64,000 nt of DNA from an uncultured Flavihumibacter sp. Its GTDB lineage: Bacteria > Bacteroidota > Bacteroidia > Chitinophagales > Chitinophagaceae. The translations under genes and the position numbers were made by a program. Under the pieces are notes generated by a model. The model had not been told where the DNA came from. It saw only the letters and a program-made list of their open reading frames with translations, and ran no database searches. Every line of letters begins with the position of its first letter. Positions within the stretch are counted from its first letter, which is position 1. Below, one piece after another: positions 24,488 through 33,794 of this stretch. The DNA is taken from positions 124,001-188,000 of the forward strand of contig CABHOY010000013.1 of the NCBI GenBank assembly GCA_902168105.1. The letters run 5' to 3'.

Positions 24488-26491
24488 TCAGCCTTCAAGC
24501 TCCATCAGTTTCTCGAACGCTTTCTCATATTCCTCATTCACCTGCTTCAGTTCTTTGCCTAGTTGAGCATATTCAGATTCGAGTTGCTGGAAGCGTTTCT
24601 TGTCTGAATAGGTCTCCGGATCGTTCATGGAGGTTTCCAGGGCTGTCTTCTTTTCATTGAGACGGGCTAGTTGTTCCTCCAGTTGCTGGAACTGACGTTT
24701 GTGTTTCTGCAATTCCTTCTGCTTGTCCTTGTCTATGGGAATGTTCTTCTGCTGGCTATTGCTATTATTACTGGTCTTGTTATTATTAGTGTTGTTATTG
24801 CTGTTGCTACTAGCTGACCGCTCTGTCTTTATTTCTTTTTTTTTTGAATCGTTGGAGACTTTGTCGGCGGAGGCGAGTTGTTTGGCGTTTTCTACCTGAC
24901 GCTTTTTGAACTCTTCCCATTCAGTATAGGTGCCTTTGAATTCCTTGATCTCACCGTCAACGATTTCCCAGATCTTATTGGCGGTCTGGCTCACGAAGTA
25001 ACGGTCGTGGGATACGAGCACATAGGTGCCGTCGTATTGTGCAAGGGCGTCAATCAGCATCTGCACGGAGTTCATATCCAGGTGGTTCGTCGGTTCGTCA
25101 AGCAGCAGGAAGTTGGCCTGGCTGATGATAGTTTTGGCCAGTGCAACGCGGGCTTTTTCACCTCCGGAAAGGATCTTGATCTTTTTGTAAACATCATCTC
25201 CGGTGAAGAGGAAGCAACCCAGGAGAGAGCGGAGCTCCACTTCTGAACGGCCGCTGCCGAAGTTCTTCAGTTCATCCAGGATCTCGCTGTTCATGTCCAG
25301 GCTTTCCAGCTGGTGCTGGGCATAGAAACTGGGTACGACGTTATGTCCGCCGATACGTTCACCTTCCATTTGTTCTGAACCTGCTATTACGCGCAACAGG
25401 GTGGATTTACCCTTACCGTTGGCCCCGATCAGGGCTATTTTATCGCCCCGGTTGATCTCGGCGCTTGCATTATCGAGGATGGTAAGCTTGCCGAAACGTT
25501 TGGTTACGTTATTCAGCGTGGTGATGATCTTACCAGGTACTTTATCGGGTGTGAAGTTGATACGGATCTTGGAAGGACCGCCATCTACCTGTTCCACTCT
25601 TTCCAGTTTGTCCAGGCGTTTGGCAATACTCTGCGCCTGGGCGGCTTTGGAGGCCTTTGCTTTAAAACGTTCAATAAAGCGTTCCTGCTGGCGGATATAG
25701 TCCTGCTGATTTTCGTAAGCGCTCTGCTGCATCTCACGGCGGAGTTCCTTTTCTACTTCGTAGTCTTCGTAGTTACCCGCATAGTGGTGTAACTGCTGCT
25801 GATAGAGTTCTACTATTTTGTTGACCATTCTGTCCAGGAAGTAACGGTCGTGCGATACGATGATCACAGCGCCGTTGTAGCTTGAAAGATATTTCTCCAG
25901 CCATTCGATGGAAGGGAGGTCAAGGTGGTTCGTCGGTTCATCGAGCATGAGTACGTCCGGTTGCTGCAGGATCAGTTTAGCCAGTAGTACACGCATGCGC
26001 CAGCCTCCGGAGAACTGGCTGTAAGGGCGTTCAAGGTCAGCTGTGGAGAAGCCGAGGCCTTCCAGTACCTGGGCGGTCTTATGCCGCATATTATAACCGT
26101 CAAGTACTTCAAATTCATGAAGTTTGTCGGCATATTCCATCAGAAGAGCTTCCCCTTCGTCGGTTTCCAGTTGTTTAGTGATACGTTCCAGTTCCTTTTC
26201 CAGTCTCAGGGCTTCTGCGAAAGCGGTCATACCAACATTAAGGATAGGTTCGTCAGATTCAAAACTGAGAAGGTCCTGGTTAAAGAACCCGAGAGAGAGA
26301 TTTTTGATCTTGTTTACACTTCCTTTAGAAACGGTGTACTCACCGTTAATTACGCGCAAAATGGTAGATTTTCCGGTACCATTCATCCCGATCAGACCTA
26401 CGCGGTCGCCGGGTACAATATGCCAGGAGGCGTTTTCTACGATAGCCCTGGCCCCAAACTCAAAAGTTACGTCCTGTAGTGCGATTAGCAT
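24488..26491 (-). CDS. ABC-F family ATPase (Uup/EttA-like, ribosome-associated)
   Basis: The protein has 667 residues from the ATG at 26491. An upstream frame to 26596 is open, but the promoter box at 26513-26520 lies inside it, so the shorter start is preferred. Two ABC domains are present without membrane helices: Walker A GMNGTGKST (35-43), signature SGGWR (161-165), LMLDEP (181-186); then GANGKGKST (356-364), LSGGEKAR (441-448) and LLLDEP. The interdomain linker at ~230-300 is basic and helical. A poly-Asn/Ser spacer (~560-585) leads into a C-terminal coiled coil, as in Uup. ABC-F proteins act on ribosomes; resistance or housekeeping roles cannot be told apart here. A run of ten adenines at codons ~547-550 is a possible slippage site. 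Confidence 0.9.
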   Translation of the reverse strand: MLIALQDVTFEFGARAIVENASWHIVPGDRVGLIGMNGTGKSTILRVINGEYTVSKGSVNKIKNLSLGFFNQDLLSFESDEPILNVGMTAFAEALRLEKELERITKQLETDEGEALLMEYADKLHEFEVLDGYNMRHKTAQVLEGLGFSTADLERPYSQFSGGWRMRVLLAKLILQQPDVLMLDEPTNHLDLPSIEWLEKYLSSYNGAVIIVSHDRYFLDRMVNKIVELYQQQLHHYAGNYEDYEVEKELRREMQQSAYENQQDYIRQQERFIERFKAKASKAAQAQSIAKRLDKLERVEQVDGGPSKIRINFTPDKVPGKIITTLNNVTKRFGKLTILDNASAEINRGDKIALIGANGKGKSTLLRVIAGSEQMEGERIGGHNVVPSFYAQHQLESLDMNSEILDELKNFGSGRSEVELRSLLGCFLFTGDDVYKKIKILSGGEKARVALAKTIISQANFLLLDEPTNHLDMNSVQMLIDALAQYDGTYVLVSHDRYFVSQTANKIWEIVDGEIKEFKGTYTEWEEFKKRQVENAKQLASADKVSNDSKKKEIKTERSASSNSNNNTNNNKTSNNSNSQQKNIPIDKDKQKELQKHKRQFQQLEEQLARLNEKKTALETSMNDPETYSDKKRFQQLESEYAQLGKELKQVNEEYEKAFEKLMELEG

Positions 26492-26512
26492 TGCTAAATT
26501 TATTGAGAGGTG

Positions 26513-26520
26513 CAAAGGTA
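26513..26520 (-). promoter_or_regulatory. Promoter -7 box of the ABC-F gene
   Basis: The minus strand reads TACCTTTGCACC, a strong TAnnTTTG match, 21 bases before the chosen ATG at 26491. It supports that start over the longer frame. Confidence 0.55.
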
Positions 26521-26575
26521 GTGCTTTTCGGGGAGAGTCCATAGTCCGGTGAGTAGTTCTATCGACTGTTTCAAT

Positions 26576-26583
26576 TATCTTTG
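26576..26583 (+). promoter_or_regulatory. Promoter -7 box of the DUF3347 gene
   Basis: TATCTTTG on the plus strand, 21 bases before the ATG at 26605. The -33 element is unclear. It is divergent from the ABC-F promoter, with ~55 bases between the boxes. Confidence 0.5.
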
Positions 26584-26604
26584 ACGGCAAAAGCAAAATA
26601 AAAC

Positions 26605-27168
26605 ATGAGGTTAGCTATATTTCTGGTTATCACCGCATTCTTTGCCTGTAATGAAGCCGCAAAACAGCCTGCGTCGGCGGGAGCGGAGAGCGGTCCGCTG
26701 AAAGCCCCCTATGCCACTGTATTCTATGACTCCCTGCAGGTAACTATGGACGCCTATTATGACCTGACCGATGGTCTTTCCCAGGGTAATATCACTTATG
26801 CTGACAAGTGGGCGGCTATCCTGAAGCAACATATAGACAGTCTTCCGTTGAAAACGCTCCAGATGGATTCCGCAAAGTTGGGCGCAATCGGAATGGCGAC
26901 CGGCAGCATCAGTGCAGAGCTGACCGGCGTATTGGGAGAAAAGGAGCTGGAGGGGAAGAGAGCCGGTTTTGAAGCCGTTTCCGATATGTTGTATGATATC
27001 ATCCAGAACACAGGACTGAAAGGAAAGACTATCTACCGGCAATACTGCCCAATGGCATTTAACGACAGGGGAGCGTACTGGCTGAGTAGAAGCAGCAAGC
27101 GGCAAAACCCTTATTTCGGCAACGGAATGCTGGGTTGTGTGGAGGTTACAGACAGTTTACGGTATTAA
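26605..27168 (+). CDS. DUF3347-type lipoprotein (putative copper-binding)
   Basis: The protein has 187 residues, with a lipoprotein signal ending in AFFAC (Cys15). The helical DUF3347 domain covers ~40-140. It ends in the family hallmark: YCPM at 147-150, AYWLSR, NPYFGNGMLGC, with Cys148, Met150, Met175 and Cys178 as likely soft-metal ligands. In other Bacteroidota this domain occurs alone or fused to CusB-type adaptors, so a periplasmic metal-handling role is likely but not proven. Here it stands alone, 15 kb from the efflux operon. Confidence 0.85.
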   Translation: MRLAIFLVITAFFACNEAAKQPASAGAESGPLKAPYATVFYDSLQVTMDAYYDLTDGLSQGNITYADKWAAILKQHIDSLPLKTLQMDSAKLGAIGMATGSISAELTGVLGEKELEGKRAGFEAVSDMLYDIIQNTGLKGKTIYRQYCPMAFNDRGAYWLSRSSKRQNPYFGNGMLGCVEVTDSLRY

Positions 27169-27322
27169 AGATGCCATATGAGGTAAGAATGCAGTGAAGG
27201 CCATTACATTTGATATACTAAAATGCCGTCATTTTTCTTAACTTCGCAAGCCTATTTTATTGGCTATTAAAATCAATACAAAAAGCAACGCAACAAAATA
27301 GCTGAATAACAGCTCAAATCGT

Positions 27323-29263
27323 ATGATCAACATTACACTACCGGATGGCGCAGTTCGTCAGTATGAAGCAGGAGTAACTGCAATGGATGTTGCCAAATCC
27401 ATCAGCGAAGGATTGGCACGTAAAGTTTTGGCCGCAAAATTCAATGGTCAGGTGACGGATGCGTCCCGGCCAATTACAACGGATGGCACGCTGCAGTTAC
27501 TGACATGGACAGATACTGACGGTAAGGCTACCATGTGGCACTCTTCCGCCCACCTCATGGCGGAGGCGCTGGAGGAGCTTTATCCGGGGGTGAAGTTTGG
27601 TATCGGACCTGCTATTGAAAACGGGTTCTACTACGATATTGACCTGGGAGGACGCAGCATCTCTGACGAGGACCTGCAGAAGATAAGCGATAAGATGGCG
27701 GAACTGGCGAAAAAGAACAGTAACTACGAACGCCGCGAAGTAAGCAAAGCCGAAGCAGAAAAATATTTCACTGAAAAGAACGATGAGTACAAACTGGAGC
27801 TGATCAGAGACCTGCAGGATGGTACCATCTCTTTCTATACACAGGGTAACTTTACAGACCTTTGCCGCGGACCACACATTCCCAGCACCGGTTTTATAAA
27901 GGCTATCAAGCTGACCAACATTGCCGGCGCCTATTGGCGTGGTAATGAGAAAAATAAAATGCTTACCCGTATTTACGGGATCACTTTTCCTACCCAGAAA
28001 GAGCTGGATGAATACCTGCACCTGGTAGAGGAAGCTAAAAAACGTGACCACCGTAAACTGGGTAAAGAGCTGGAACTGTTCACTTTCTCGGAAAAAGTGG
28101 GACTTGGTCTGCCTTTATGGCTGCCGAAAGGCGCTATGCTGCGCGAACGCCTGCAGAACTTCCTGCAGAAAGCCCAGATGGATAGCGGTTATTTGCCGGT
28201 TGTAACACCACATATCGGTAATAAGAACCTGTATGTAACCTCCGGTCACTACGAAAAATATGGAAAAGACAGTTTCCAGGCGATCCATACCCCGGAAGAA
28301 GGTGAGGAATTCATGCTGAAACCCATGAACTGTCCGCACCACTGTGAGATCTATAAAGCCAGTCCGAAAAGCTATAAGGACCTGCCGGTTCGTTTCGCTG
28401 AATTCGGGACTGTATACCGTTACGAGCAACATGGAGAGCTTCATGGGCTGACCCGTGTGCGTGGCTTTACTCAGGATGATGCGCACCTTTTCTGCCGCCC
28501 CGACCAGGTGAAGGCAGAGTTCATCAAGGTGATAGACCTGGTACTGTATGTATTCAACAGTCTTAACTTTACTGACTATACCGCCCAGATCTCCCTGCGT
28601 GACCAGGAAGACAGGGCGAAATATATCGGAACGGACGAAAACTGGAACCTGGCAGAACAGGCTATTATCGAATCAGCAGCTGAAAAAGGCCTGAAAACGG
28701 TAGTAGAATATGGCGAAGCTGCGTTCTATGGCCCGAAGCTCGACTTCATGGTTAAAGACGCACTGGGACGTAAATGGCAGCTGGGAACTATCCAGGTGGA
28801 CTACAACCTGCCAGAACGTTTTGAACTGGAATATGTGGGCGCCGATAACCTGAAACACCGCCCGGTAATGATCCACCGTGCACCGTTCGGTTCACTTGAG
28901 CGTTTCATCGCCGTACTGATAGAACATTGCGGAGGTAAATTCCCGCTGTGGCTGACGCCTACCCAGGTGAAGATCCTGCCTATCAGTGACAAGAACCAGG
29001 CTTATGCAGAAAAAGTAGCAGAATTGCTAAAAAATGCGGAAATTCGCGCAGAAATAGACGACCGCAACGAAAAAATAGGGAAAAAGATCAGGGAGACTGA
29101 GCTTGCAAAAGTTCCTTATATGCTCGTATTAGGTGAGAAGGAAACTGCTGAAAGCAAGGTTGCGGTACGTAGACAAGCTAAAGGCGACCTCGGCGCAATG
29201 GACCTGGAACAGTTCATTGCACTCGTAAAAGAGGAAGTTCTCAGCAGGAAACCGTTCGAATAA
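27323..29263 (+). CDS. thrS: Threonyl-tRNA synthetase
   Basis: This enzyme charges tRNA-Thr in the cytoplasm. At 646 residues it has the full bacterial layout: TGS domain 1-62, editing domain with His73 and His77 ([12 protein letters not shown]), class II catalytic core with zinc ligand Cys337 ([12 protein letters not shown]) and motif 3 ([11 protein letters not shown]), and anticodon-binding domain from ~545. It is followed by infC at 207 bases, as in the classical thrS-infC order. Confidence 0.97.
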   Translation: MINITLPDGAVRQYEAGVTAMDVAKSISEGLARKVLAAKFNGQVTDASRPITTDGTLQLLTWTDTDGKATMWHSSAHLMAEALEELYPGVKFGIGPAIENGFYYDIDLGGRSISDEDLQKISDKMAELAKKNSNYERREVSKAEAEKYFTEKNDEYKLELIRDLQDGTISFYTQGNFTDLCRGPHIPSTGFIKAIKLTNIAGAYWRGNEKNKMLTRIYGITFPTQKELDEYLHLVEEAKKRDHRKLGKELELFTFSEKVGLGLPLWLPKGAMLRERLQNFLQKAQMDSGYLPVVTPHIGNKNLYVTSGHYEKYGKDSFQAIHTPEEGEEFMLKPMNCPHHCEIYKASPKSYKDLPVRFAEFGTVYRYEQHGELHGLTRVRGFTQDDAHLFCRPDQVKAEFIKVIDLVLYVFNSLNFTDYTAQISLRDQEDRAKYIGTDENWNLAEQAIIESAAEKGLKTVVEYGEAAFYGPKLDFMVKDALGRKWQLGTIQVDYNLPERFELEYVGADNLKHRPVMIHRAPFGSLERFIAVLIEHCGGKFPLWLTPTQVKILPISDKNQAYAEKVAELLKNAEIRAEIDDRNEKIGKKIRETELAKVPYMLVLGEKETAESKVAVRRQAKGDLGAMDLEQFIALVKEEVLSRKPFE

Positions 29264-29317
29264 GTCATTTCACAAACAAAAGATCATAAAATATATTTTT
29301 AACTAATTGAACTTTTG

Positions 29318-29470
29318 TATTTTCGGGTACGTTAATTGCTTTTATAGTCCACAGATAACAAACGAGCGTCCAGAGATCAAATCATCCCGACGGGCGATTG
29401 ATTGTAAGACATTGTTCATGGACTATGGACGACTACTGACAATTATTAATTAGTAACTTTATTTTTTTTA
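29318..29470 (+). promoter_or_regulatory. Structured leader of infC
   Basis: A weak -7-like TATTTTCG (29318-29325) is followed by ~145 bases with competing complementary segments: ATAGTCCA (29344-29351) with TGGACTAT (29419-29426), CGTCCA (29367-29372) with TGGACG (29426-29431), and an inner hairpin around CCCGACGGG. The first two helices cross, so they are either a pseudoknot or alternatives. infC leaders are regulated in many bacteria; a control role here is inference. Confidence 0.35.
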
Positions 29471-30163
29471 ATGCCACAAGGACCCAGACCAAGTTTTAAC
29501 AGCAGTAACAACAGGGGTAGAAACCCCAATTTTAGAAGAGAACAGCAACAGGAGCACCGTACCAACAGAATGATACGTGTCCCTGAAGTACGATTGGTAG
29601 GCGAGAACATAGAGGTTGGAGTTTACCGCACAGAAGAAGCCCTGCGCATGGCTGAAGAGCAGGGACTGGATCTCGTAGAGATTTCCCCAAATGCCGTACC
29701 TCCGGTATGCCGTATCATCGATTATAATAAATTCCTTTACGAGAAGAAGAAGAAGGAAAAAGAGATGAAGGCAAAAGCTCATAAGAGCGAGGTGAAGGAA
29801 ATCCGATTTACGCCAAATACAGATGATCACGACTTTGATTTCAAGGCAAAACATGCTGAGAAATTCCTCAAAGACGGTAATAAGGTCAAAACATACGTAC
29901 AGTTCAAGGGTCGTGCTATCATGTTCAAGGAACGTGGAGAGCTGATCCTGCTGAAGTTCGCTGAAAGGCTGGCTGAAGTAGGCGCCCTGGAAGGTATGCC
30001 CACCATGGAAGGTAAGCGTATGATCGCTATTTTCGCACCTAAGAGCGCGAAAAAGAAGATGGATACGAAGGAACAGAAAGAAGAACGGCAACAGGCAAGA
30101 GAGCCGCGTGAACCACGTCCTGCTGCCGCGCCTTCTGAAGGTAAGCCTGAACAACAGGCGTAG
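29471..30163 (+). CDS. infC: Translation initiation factor IF-3
   Basis: IF-3 binds the 30S subunit and checks start-codon pairing. The protein has 230 residues: an N-domain with NRMIRVPEVRLVGENIEVGV and GLDLVEISPNAVPPVCRI, a basic linker (YEKKKKEKEMKAKAHKSEVK), and a C-domain to ~195. A charged C-terminal extension of ~35 residues (rich in Glu, Arg, Pro and Ala) fits the longer IF-3 of Bacteroidota. The rpmI and rplT genes that usually follow are not here; they appear at 59.2 kb, and a terminator follows infC directly. Confidence 0.95.
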   Translation: MPQGPRPSFNSSNNRGRNPNFRREQQQEHRTNRMIRVPEVRLVGENIEVGVYRTEEALRMAEEQGLDLVEISPNAVPPVCRIIDYNKFLYEKKKKEKEMKAKAHKSEVKEIRFTPNTDDHDFDFKAKHAEKFLKDGNKVKTYVQFKGRAIMFKERGELILLKFAERLAEVGALEGMPTMEGKRMIAIFAPKSAKKKMDTKEQKEERQQAREPREPRPAAAPSEGKPEQQA

Positions 30164-30204
30164 ACCAGATAAGCTTTATTTACTTGGTGCAATTATATCA
30201 AATG

Positions 30205-30234
30205 AACCCGGAGCCATGCGTTCCGGGTTTTTTC
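30205..30234 (+). terminator. Terminator of infC
   Basis: An 8-bp stem (AACCCGGA/TCCGGGTT, 30205-30212 with 30222-30229) is followed directly by a T-run. It ends the thrS-infC transcript before the inserted block. Confidence 0.8.
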
Positions 30235-30294
30235 GTTACCTACTGAACTCCTGTGTTACCTAATAATATGTATATTGGGTAAGTTTTGACACAT

Positions 30295-30687
30295 ATGCAG
30301 GAAAAAATTATTTGCTTTCTTATTGACGATGATGGCGACGACCAGGAGATCTTTTCCCTGGCGCTCAATACAATAGATGAAAATATTGGCTTTGTAACCG
30401 CGAACGATGGCATTGAAGCGCTTGACAAACTGCATATAGATAATGCCTTTACGCCACACTTCATTTTCCTCGATCTCAATATGGTGCGTATGAATGGCAG
30501 GGAATGCCTCCGGGAACTTAAAAAGATCCCCCGTTTAAATAATATACCTGTAATTATATATTCCACTTCATCAGAGCAGAAAGATATCACCGAAACGATA
30601 ATGCTCGGCGCCGCAGATTATATCGTTAAACCTCCCAGCATTTCTCTTCTTACCAAGAGATTGGAGCAAGTTTTGAGAAGGGATTAA
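30295..30687 (+). CDS. Stand-alone receiver-domain response regulator
   Basis: The protein has 130 residues from the ATG at 30295. It is a single CheY-like receiver with an acidic cluster (LIDDDGDDQEIF), phospho-acceptor Asp in FIFLDLNMVRMNG, a Ser/Thr switch (YSTSS) and the Lys of DYIVKPP. There is no output domain. This branch, with the DDDGDDQEIF pattern, often accompanies hybrid or phytochrome-like kinases in Bacteroidota. It lies 16 bases upstream of the double-kinase gene and is probably its partner. Confidence 0.88.
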   Translation: MQEKIICFLIDDDGDDQEIFSLALNTIDENIGFVTANDGIEALDKLHIDNAFTPHFIFLDLNMVRMNGRECLRELKKIPRLNNIPVIIYSTSSEQKDITETIMLGAADYIVKPPSISLLTKRLEQVLRRD

Positions 30688-30703
30688 TGACGATTCAGCA
30701 ATT

Positions 30704-33700
30704 ATGGAACTAACAAAGACTGTAGCCCCTGAATTTCTCGCCGGTGGCGGCGAAATGGGGGAACGCATACGCTCCAGGGACTGGTCAAAAACGCCGCTAG
30801 GCCCTGTAGAGAACTGGCCACAAAGCCTGAAAACCTGTGTCCGTATCATTTTAACTTCCAGGCAACCTATGTTCGTATGGTGGGGACGTGATCTCATCAA
30901 TTTATACAATGACGCGTATAAAAGCATTGTGGGTGGAAAACATCCCGAAGCACTCGGAATGCCTGCCAGTGAAGTATGGAAAGAAATATGGGATCAGGCA
31001 GGTCCCCGTGCAGCTACCGCAATGGAGAGAAATGAGGGGACGTATGATGAGTCCCTCTTACTCATCATGGAACGTAACGGCTATCCTGAAGAGACCTACT
31101 ACACTTTCTCTTATAGCCCCGTACCTGGGGATGAAGGAGGCACTAATGGCATTATCTGTGCCAATACAGATGATACTGAACGTATAGTCGGGGAAAGACA
31201 GCTAATGACACTTAAAGACCTGGGGAAACACCTTCCGGACAGTCTTGGTGACGACGATATATATAACAGGACCATCTCAATTCTAAAAGAGAATCCGCAG
31301 GACTTTCCTTTCGCCTGTATATATAAAGCTGACCTGAAAACCGGTATGCTTCAGATGTCGGGGAAAACAGACGATTCCCTTTCTGCCGCCATCCTGCCGG
31401 ATGCTCTTGAAATCGGGTCTTCCGTGGGATTGCAATGGCAGTTCCATGAAGCTATTCATACCAATAAAACCGTGGTTGTCAGTGGACTAAAGGACCGGTA
31501 TGGCCAGTTGCCTTCCGGTAACTGGAGTATCAGCCCTGATCAGGCCTTGGTAATACCTATTGTACAAAGCGGACAGATATGCCCCTTTGCGCTACTTATT
31601 GTCGGACTAAGTCCTTACCGCCCGCTGGATGAGAAATACCGTAGCTTTTTTCAGCTAGTGGCTGACCAGATAGCCAGCGGCATTGTGAACGTTCATACAG
31701 TTGAAGAGGCCCATAAAAAGGCCGATGCCCTGATGGAGATAGACCGGGCCAAGACAGTTTTTTTCAGCAATATCAGCCACGAATTCCGTACACCCCTTAC
31801 ATTAATGCTTGGGCCTCTTGAGGAGTTGTTATCCCAGGAAGATACATTTACCCCGGAACAGGAGGCGCATATTACGGCTACACACCGCAATGCGCTACGA
31901 TTGTTACGGCTTGTGAATACATTGCTGGATTTCAGCCGTATCGAGGCCGATAAAGTACAGGCGCAATATTTCCCTGTCGATCTTACGGAACTTACTGAGG
32001 ATATTGCAAGTACTTTCAGGTCGGCGATGGAACATGCCGCGCTGCATTTTACCGTTAGTTGCGGGACACTGACAATGCCAGCTTATGTGGACAGGGAAAT
32101 GTGGGAGAAGATCATTCTCAACCTGTTATCCAACGCATTTAAATATACGCTGCGAGGGAGCATAACGGTCTCCCTTAAACAGGAAAATGACCACGCAATA
32201 CTACGTGTTGAAGATACCGGCGTTGGTATTCCGGAAGACGAGATCCCTCATATGTTCGAACGTTTTCACCGCGTTAAACATACCAGGGGCCGGACCTATG
32301 AAGGTACAGGTATCGGACTTTCACTCGTAAAAGAGCTGGTACTGCTGCATCATGGAGATATCAGCGTGGAAAGTGAAGAAGGTATTGGCAGCACTTTTAC
32401 TGTCAGACTTCCTTTGGGTAATGCACATCTGCCCGAAGATCAGGTAAATGAAAAGAGTATCAATAATCACCTGTCGGGATTAAGTGAAGCATATATTAAT
32501 GAAGCGCTTCACCTGGGCCGCGACAATGGTGCAGGTACGAGTGAGAATGTGCAGGCGGGAGAAGACAAGGCGCGTGTGCTTGTGGTTGATGATAACGCTG
32601 ATATGAGAGACTATCTTCAACGCCTGCTTGAAAAACAATATTCGGTTGATACTGCCGCCAATGGTAAAGAAGCGCTGGATAAGATAATGGTCCATCCGCC
32701 GGAACTGGTTATCAGTGATATTATGATGCCTGAAATGGATGGTATCCAACTGTTGCAGCATATTAAACTTGAACCATTAACTAACTCATTACCAGTCATC
32801 CTGGTGTCGGCAAGGGCAGGGGAGGAAGCAAAAATTGAAGGGTATGATATTGGTGCTGACGACTACCTGACCAAGCCTTTTTCTGCAAAGGAACTACTGG
32901 CAAGGGTACGCGCACAGGTCCGGATATCCAGGTTGCATCGTCATGCCATAGATATCTTACAACATAGCGCGGAGCTGTTGGAAAAGAAAGTCGAAGAGCG
33001 TACTGCCGAATTGGTTCGCAAGAACTCCGAGCTGGAACAGTTTGCCTACATCGCCAGTCATGACCTGCAGGAGCCGTTACGCAAGATCAGAACATTCTCA
33101 GACCTTTTACAGAAAAGCCTGCAGAACGGAGCTCCTGTAAATAACTATTTCGACAAGATCCAGTCATCTGCAGAGCGTATGACGCAGCTTATCAACGATG
33201 TGCTGAACTATTCCCGGCTTTCTAACAGAGATGAGCAGTTTGTGGACATAGATCTCAATATCATCCTTCAACAAGTTAAAGGAGATTTTGACCTGCTGAT
33301 AGAGCAGAAGCAGGCAATCATTAAAGACAGTTGTCTGCCTGTTGTAAAGGGCATTTCATCACAGCTGCAACAGCTGTTTATCAATCTGATAGGTAACTCA
33401 CTGAAATTCTCTGATAAGCAACCGCTTATAACTATCAAAGGATCCGTAATAACAGAGACTGAAAGAGCACTTTATCCGGAATTACGGGACAATATGCCTT
33501 ATGTCAGACTTGAATTTGCTGACAACGGGATAGGCTTTGAACCACAATTTTCGGAAAAGATCTTTACGATCTTCCAGCGTTTGAATGAAAGGAGATTGTA
33601 TGACGGTACAGGTATCGGCCTGGCGCTGTGTAAGAAGATCGTGGAAAATCACCACGGCGTGATCAGGGCAGTCGGGAAACCGAATGAGGGAGCGACCTTT

Positions 33701-33745
33701 ATCGTTGTATTACCTGGAAAAATTAAAGAGGAGGAACTATTATGA
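30704..33745 (+). CDS. Hybrid sensor kinase with two kinase cores (PAS-GAF-HK-REC-HK)
   Basis: The protein has 1,013 residues and no membrane helix, so it is cytoplasmic. The order is a PAS-like domain (~10-165, FVWWGRDLINLYNDAYKSIV), a GAF-like region (~185-335), HisKA with His359 (SNISHEFRTPLTLML), HATPase_c (~470-585, DTGVGIP and GTGIGLSLVKELV), a receiver with Asp672 (VISDIMMPEMDG) and Lys in YLTKPFSA, a coiled linker (~750-780), a second HisKA with His786 (ASHDLQEPLRKI), and a second HATPase_c (~885-1010, DNGIGFEP and GTGIGLALCKKIV). The second core is of the bacteriophytochrome type. It follows a stand-alone receiver gene that may take phosphate from the last core. Confidence 0.92.
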   Translation: MELTKTVAPEFLAGGGEMGERIRSRDWSKTPLGPVENWPQSLKTCVRIILTSRQPMFVWWGRDLINLYNDAYKSIVGGKHPEALGMPASEVWKEIWDQAGPRAATAMERNEGTYDESLLLIMERNGYPEETYYTFSYSPVPGDEGGTNGIICANTDDTERIVGERQLMTLKDLGKHLPDSLGDDDIYNRTISILKENPQDFPFACIYKADLKTGMLQMSGKTDDSLSAAILPDALEIGSSVGLQWQFHEAIHTNKTVVVSGLKDRYGQLPSGNWSISPDQALVIPIVQSGQICPFALLIVGLSPYRPLDEKYRSFFQLVADQIASGIVNVHTVEEAHKKADALMEIDRAKTVFFSNISHEFRTPLTLMLGPLEELLSQEDTFTPEQEAHITATHRNALRLLRLVNTLLDFSRIEADKVQAQYFPVDLTELTEDIASTFRSAMEHAALHFTVSCGTLTMPAYVDREMWEKIILNLLSNAFKYTLRGSITVSLKQENDHAILRVEDTGVGIPEDEIPHMFERFHRVKHTRGRTYEGTGIGLSLVKELVLLHHGDISVESEEGIGSTFTVRLPLGNAHLPEDQVNEKSINNHLSGLSEAYINEALHLGRDNGAGTSENVQAGEDKARVLVVDDNADMRDYLQRLLEKQYSVDTAANGKEALDKIMVHPPELVISDIMMPEMDGIQLLQHIKLEPLTNSLPVILVSARAGEEAKIEGYDIGADDYLTKPFSAKELLARVRAQVRISRLHRHAIDILQHSAELLEKKVEERTAELVRKNSELEQFAYIASHDLQEPLRKIRTFSDLLQKSLQNGAPVNNYFDKIQSSAERMTQLINDVLNYSRLSNRDEQFVDIDLNIILQQVKGDFDLLIEQKQAIIKDSCLPVVKGISSQLQQLFINLIGNSLKFSDKQPLITIKGSVITETERALYPELRDNMPYVRLEFADNGIGFEPQFSEKIFTIFQRLNERRLYDGTGIGLALCKKIVENHHGVIRAVGKPNEGATFIVVLPGKIKEEELL

Positions 33746-33794
33746 CGATCTTCATGATAGTTCCTCCCCGTGATCTTTAAACGTTCGCTGTTTG

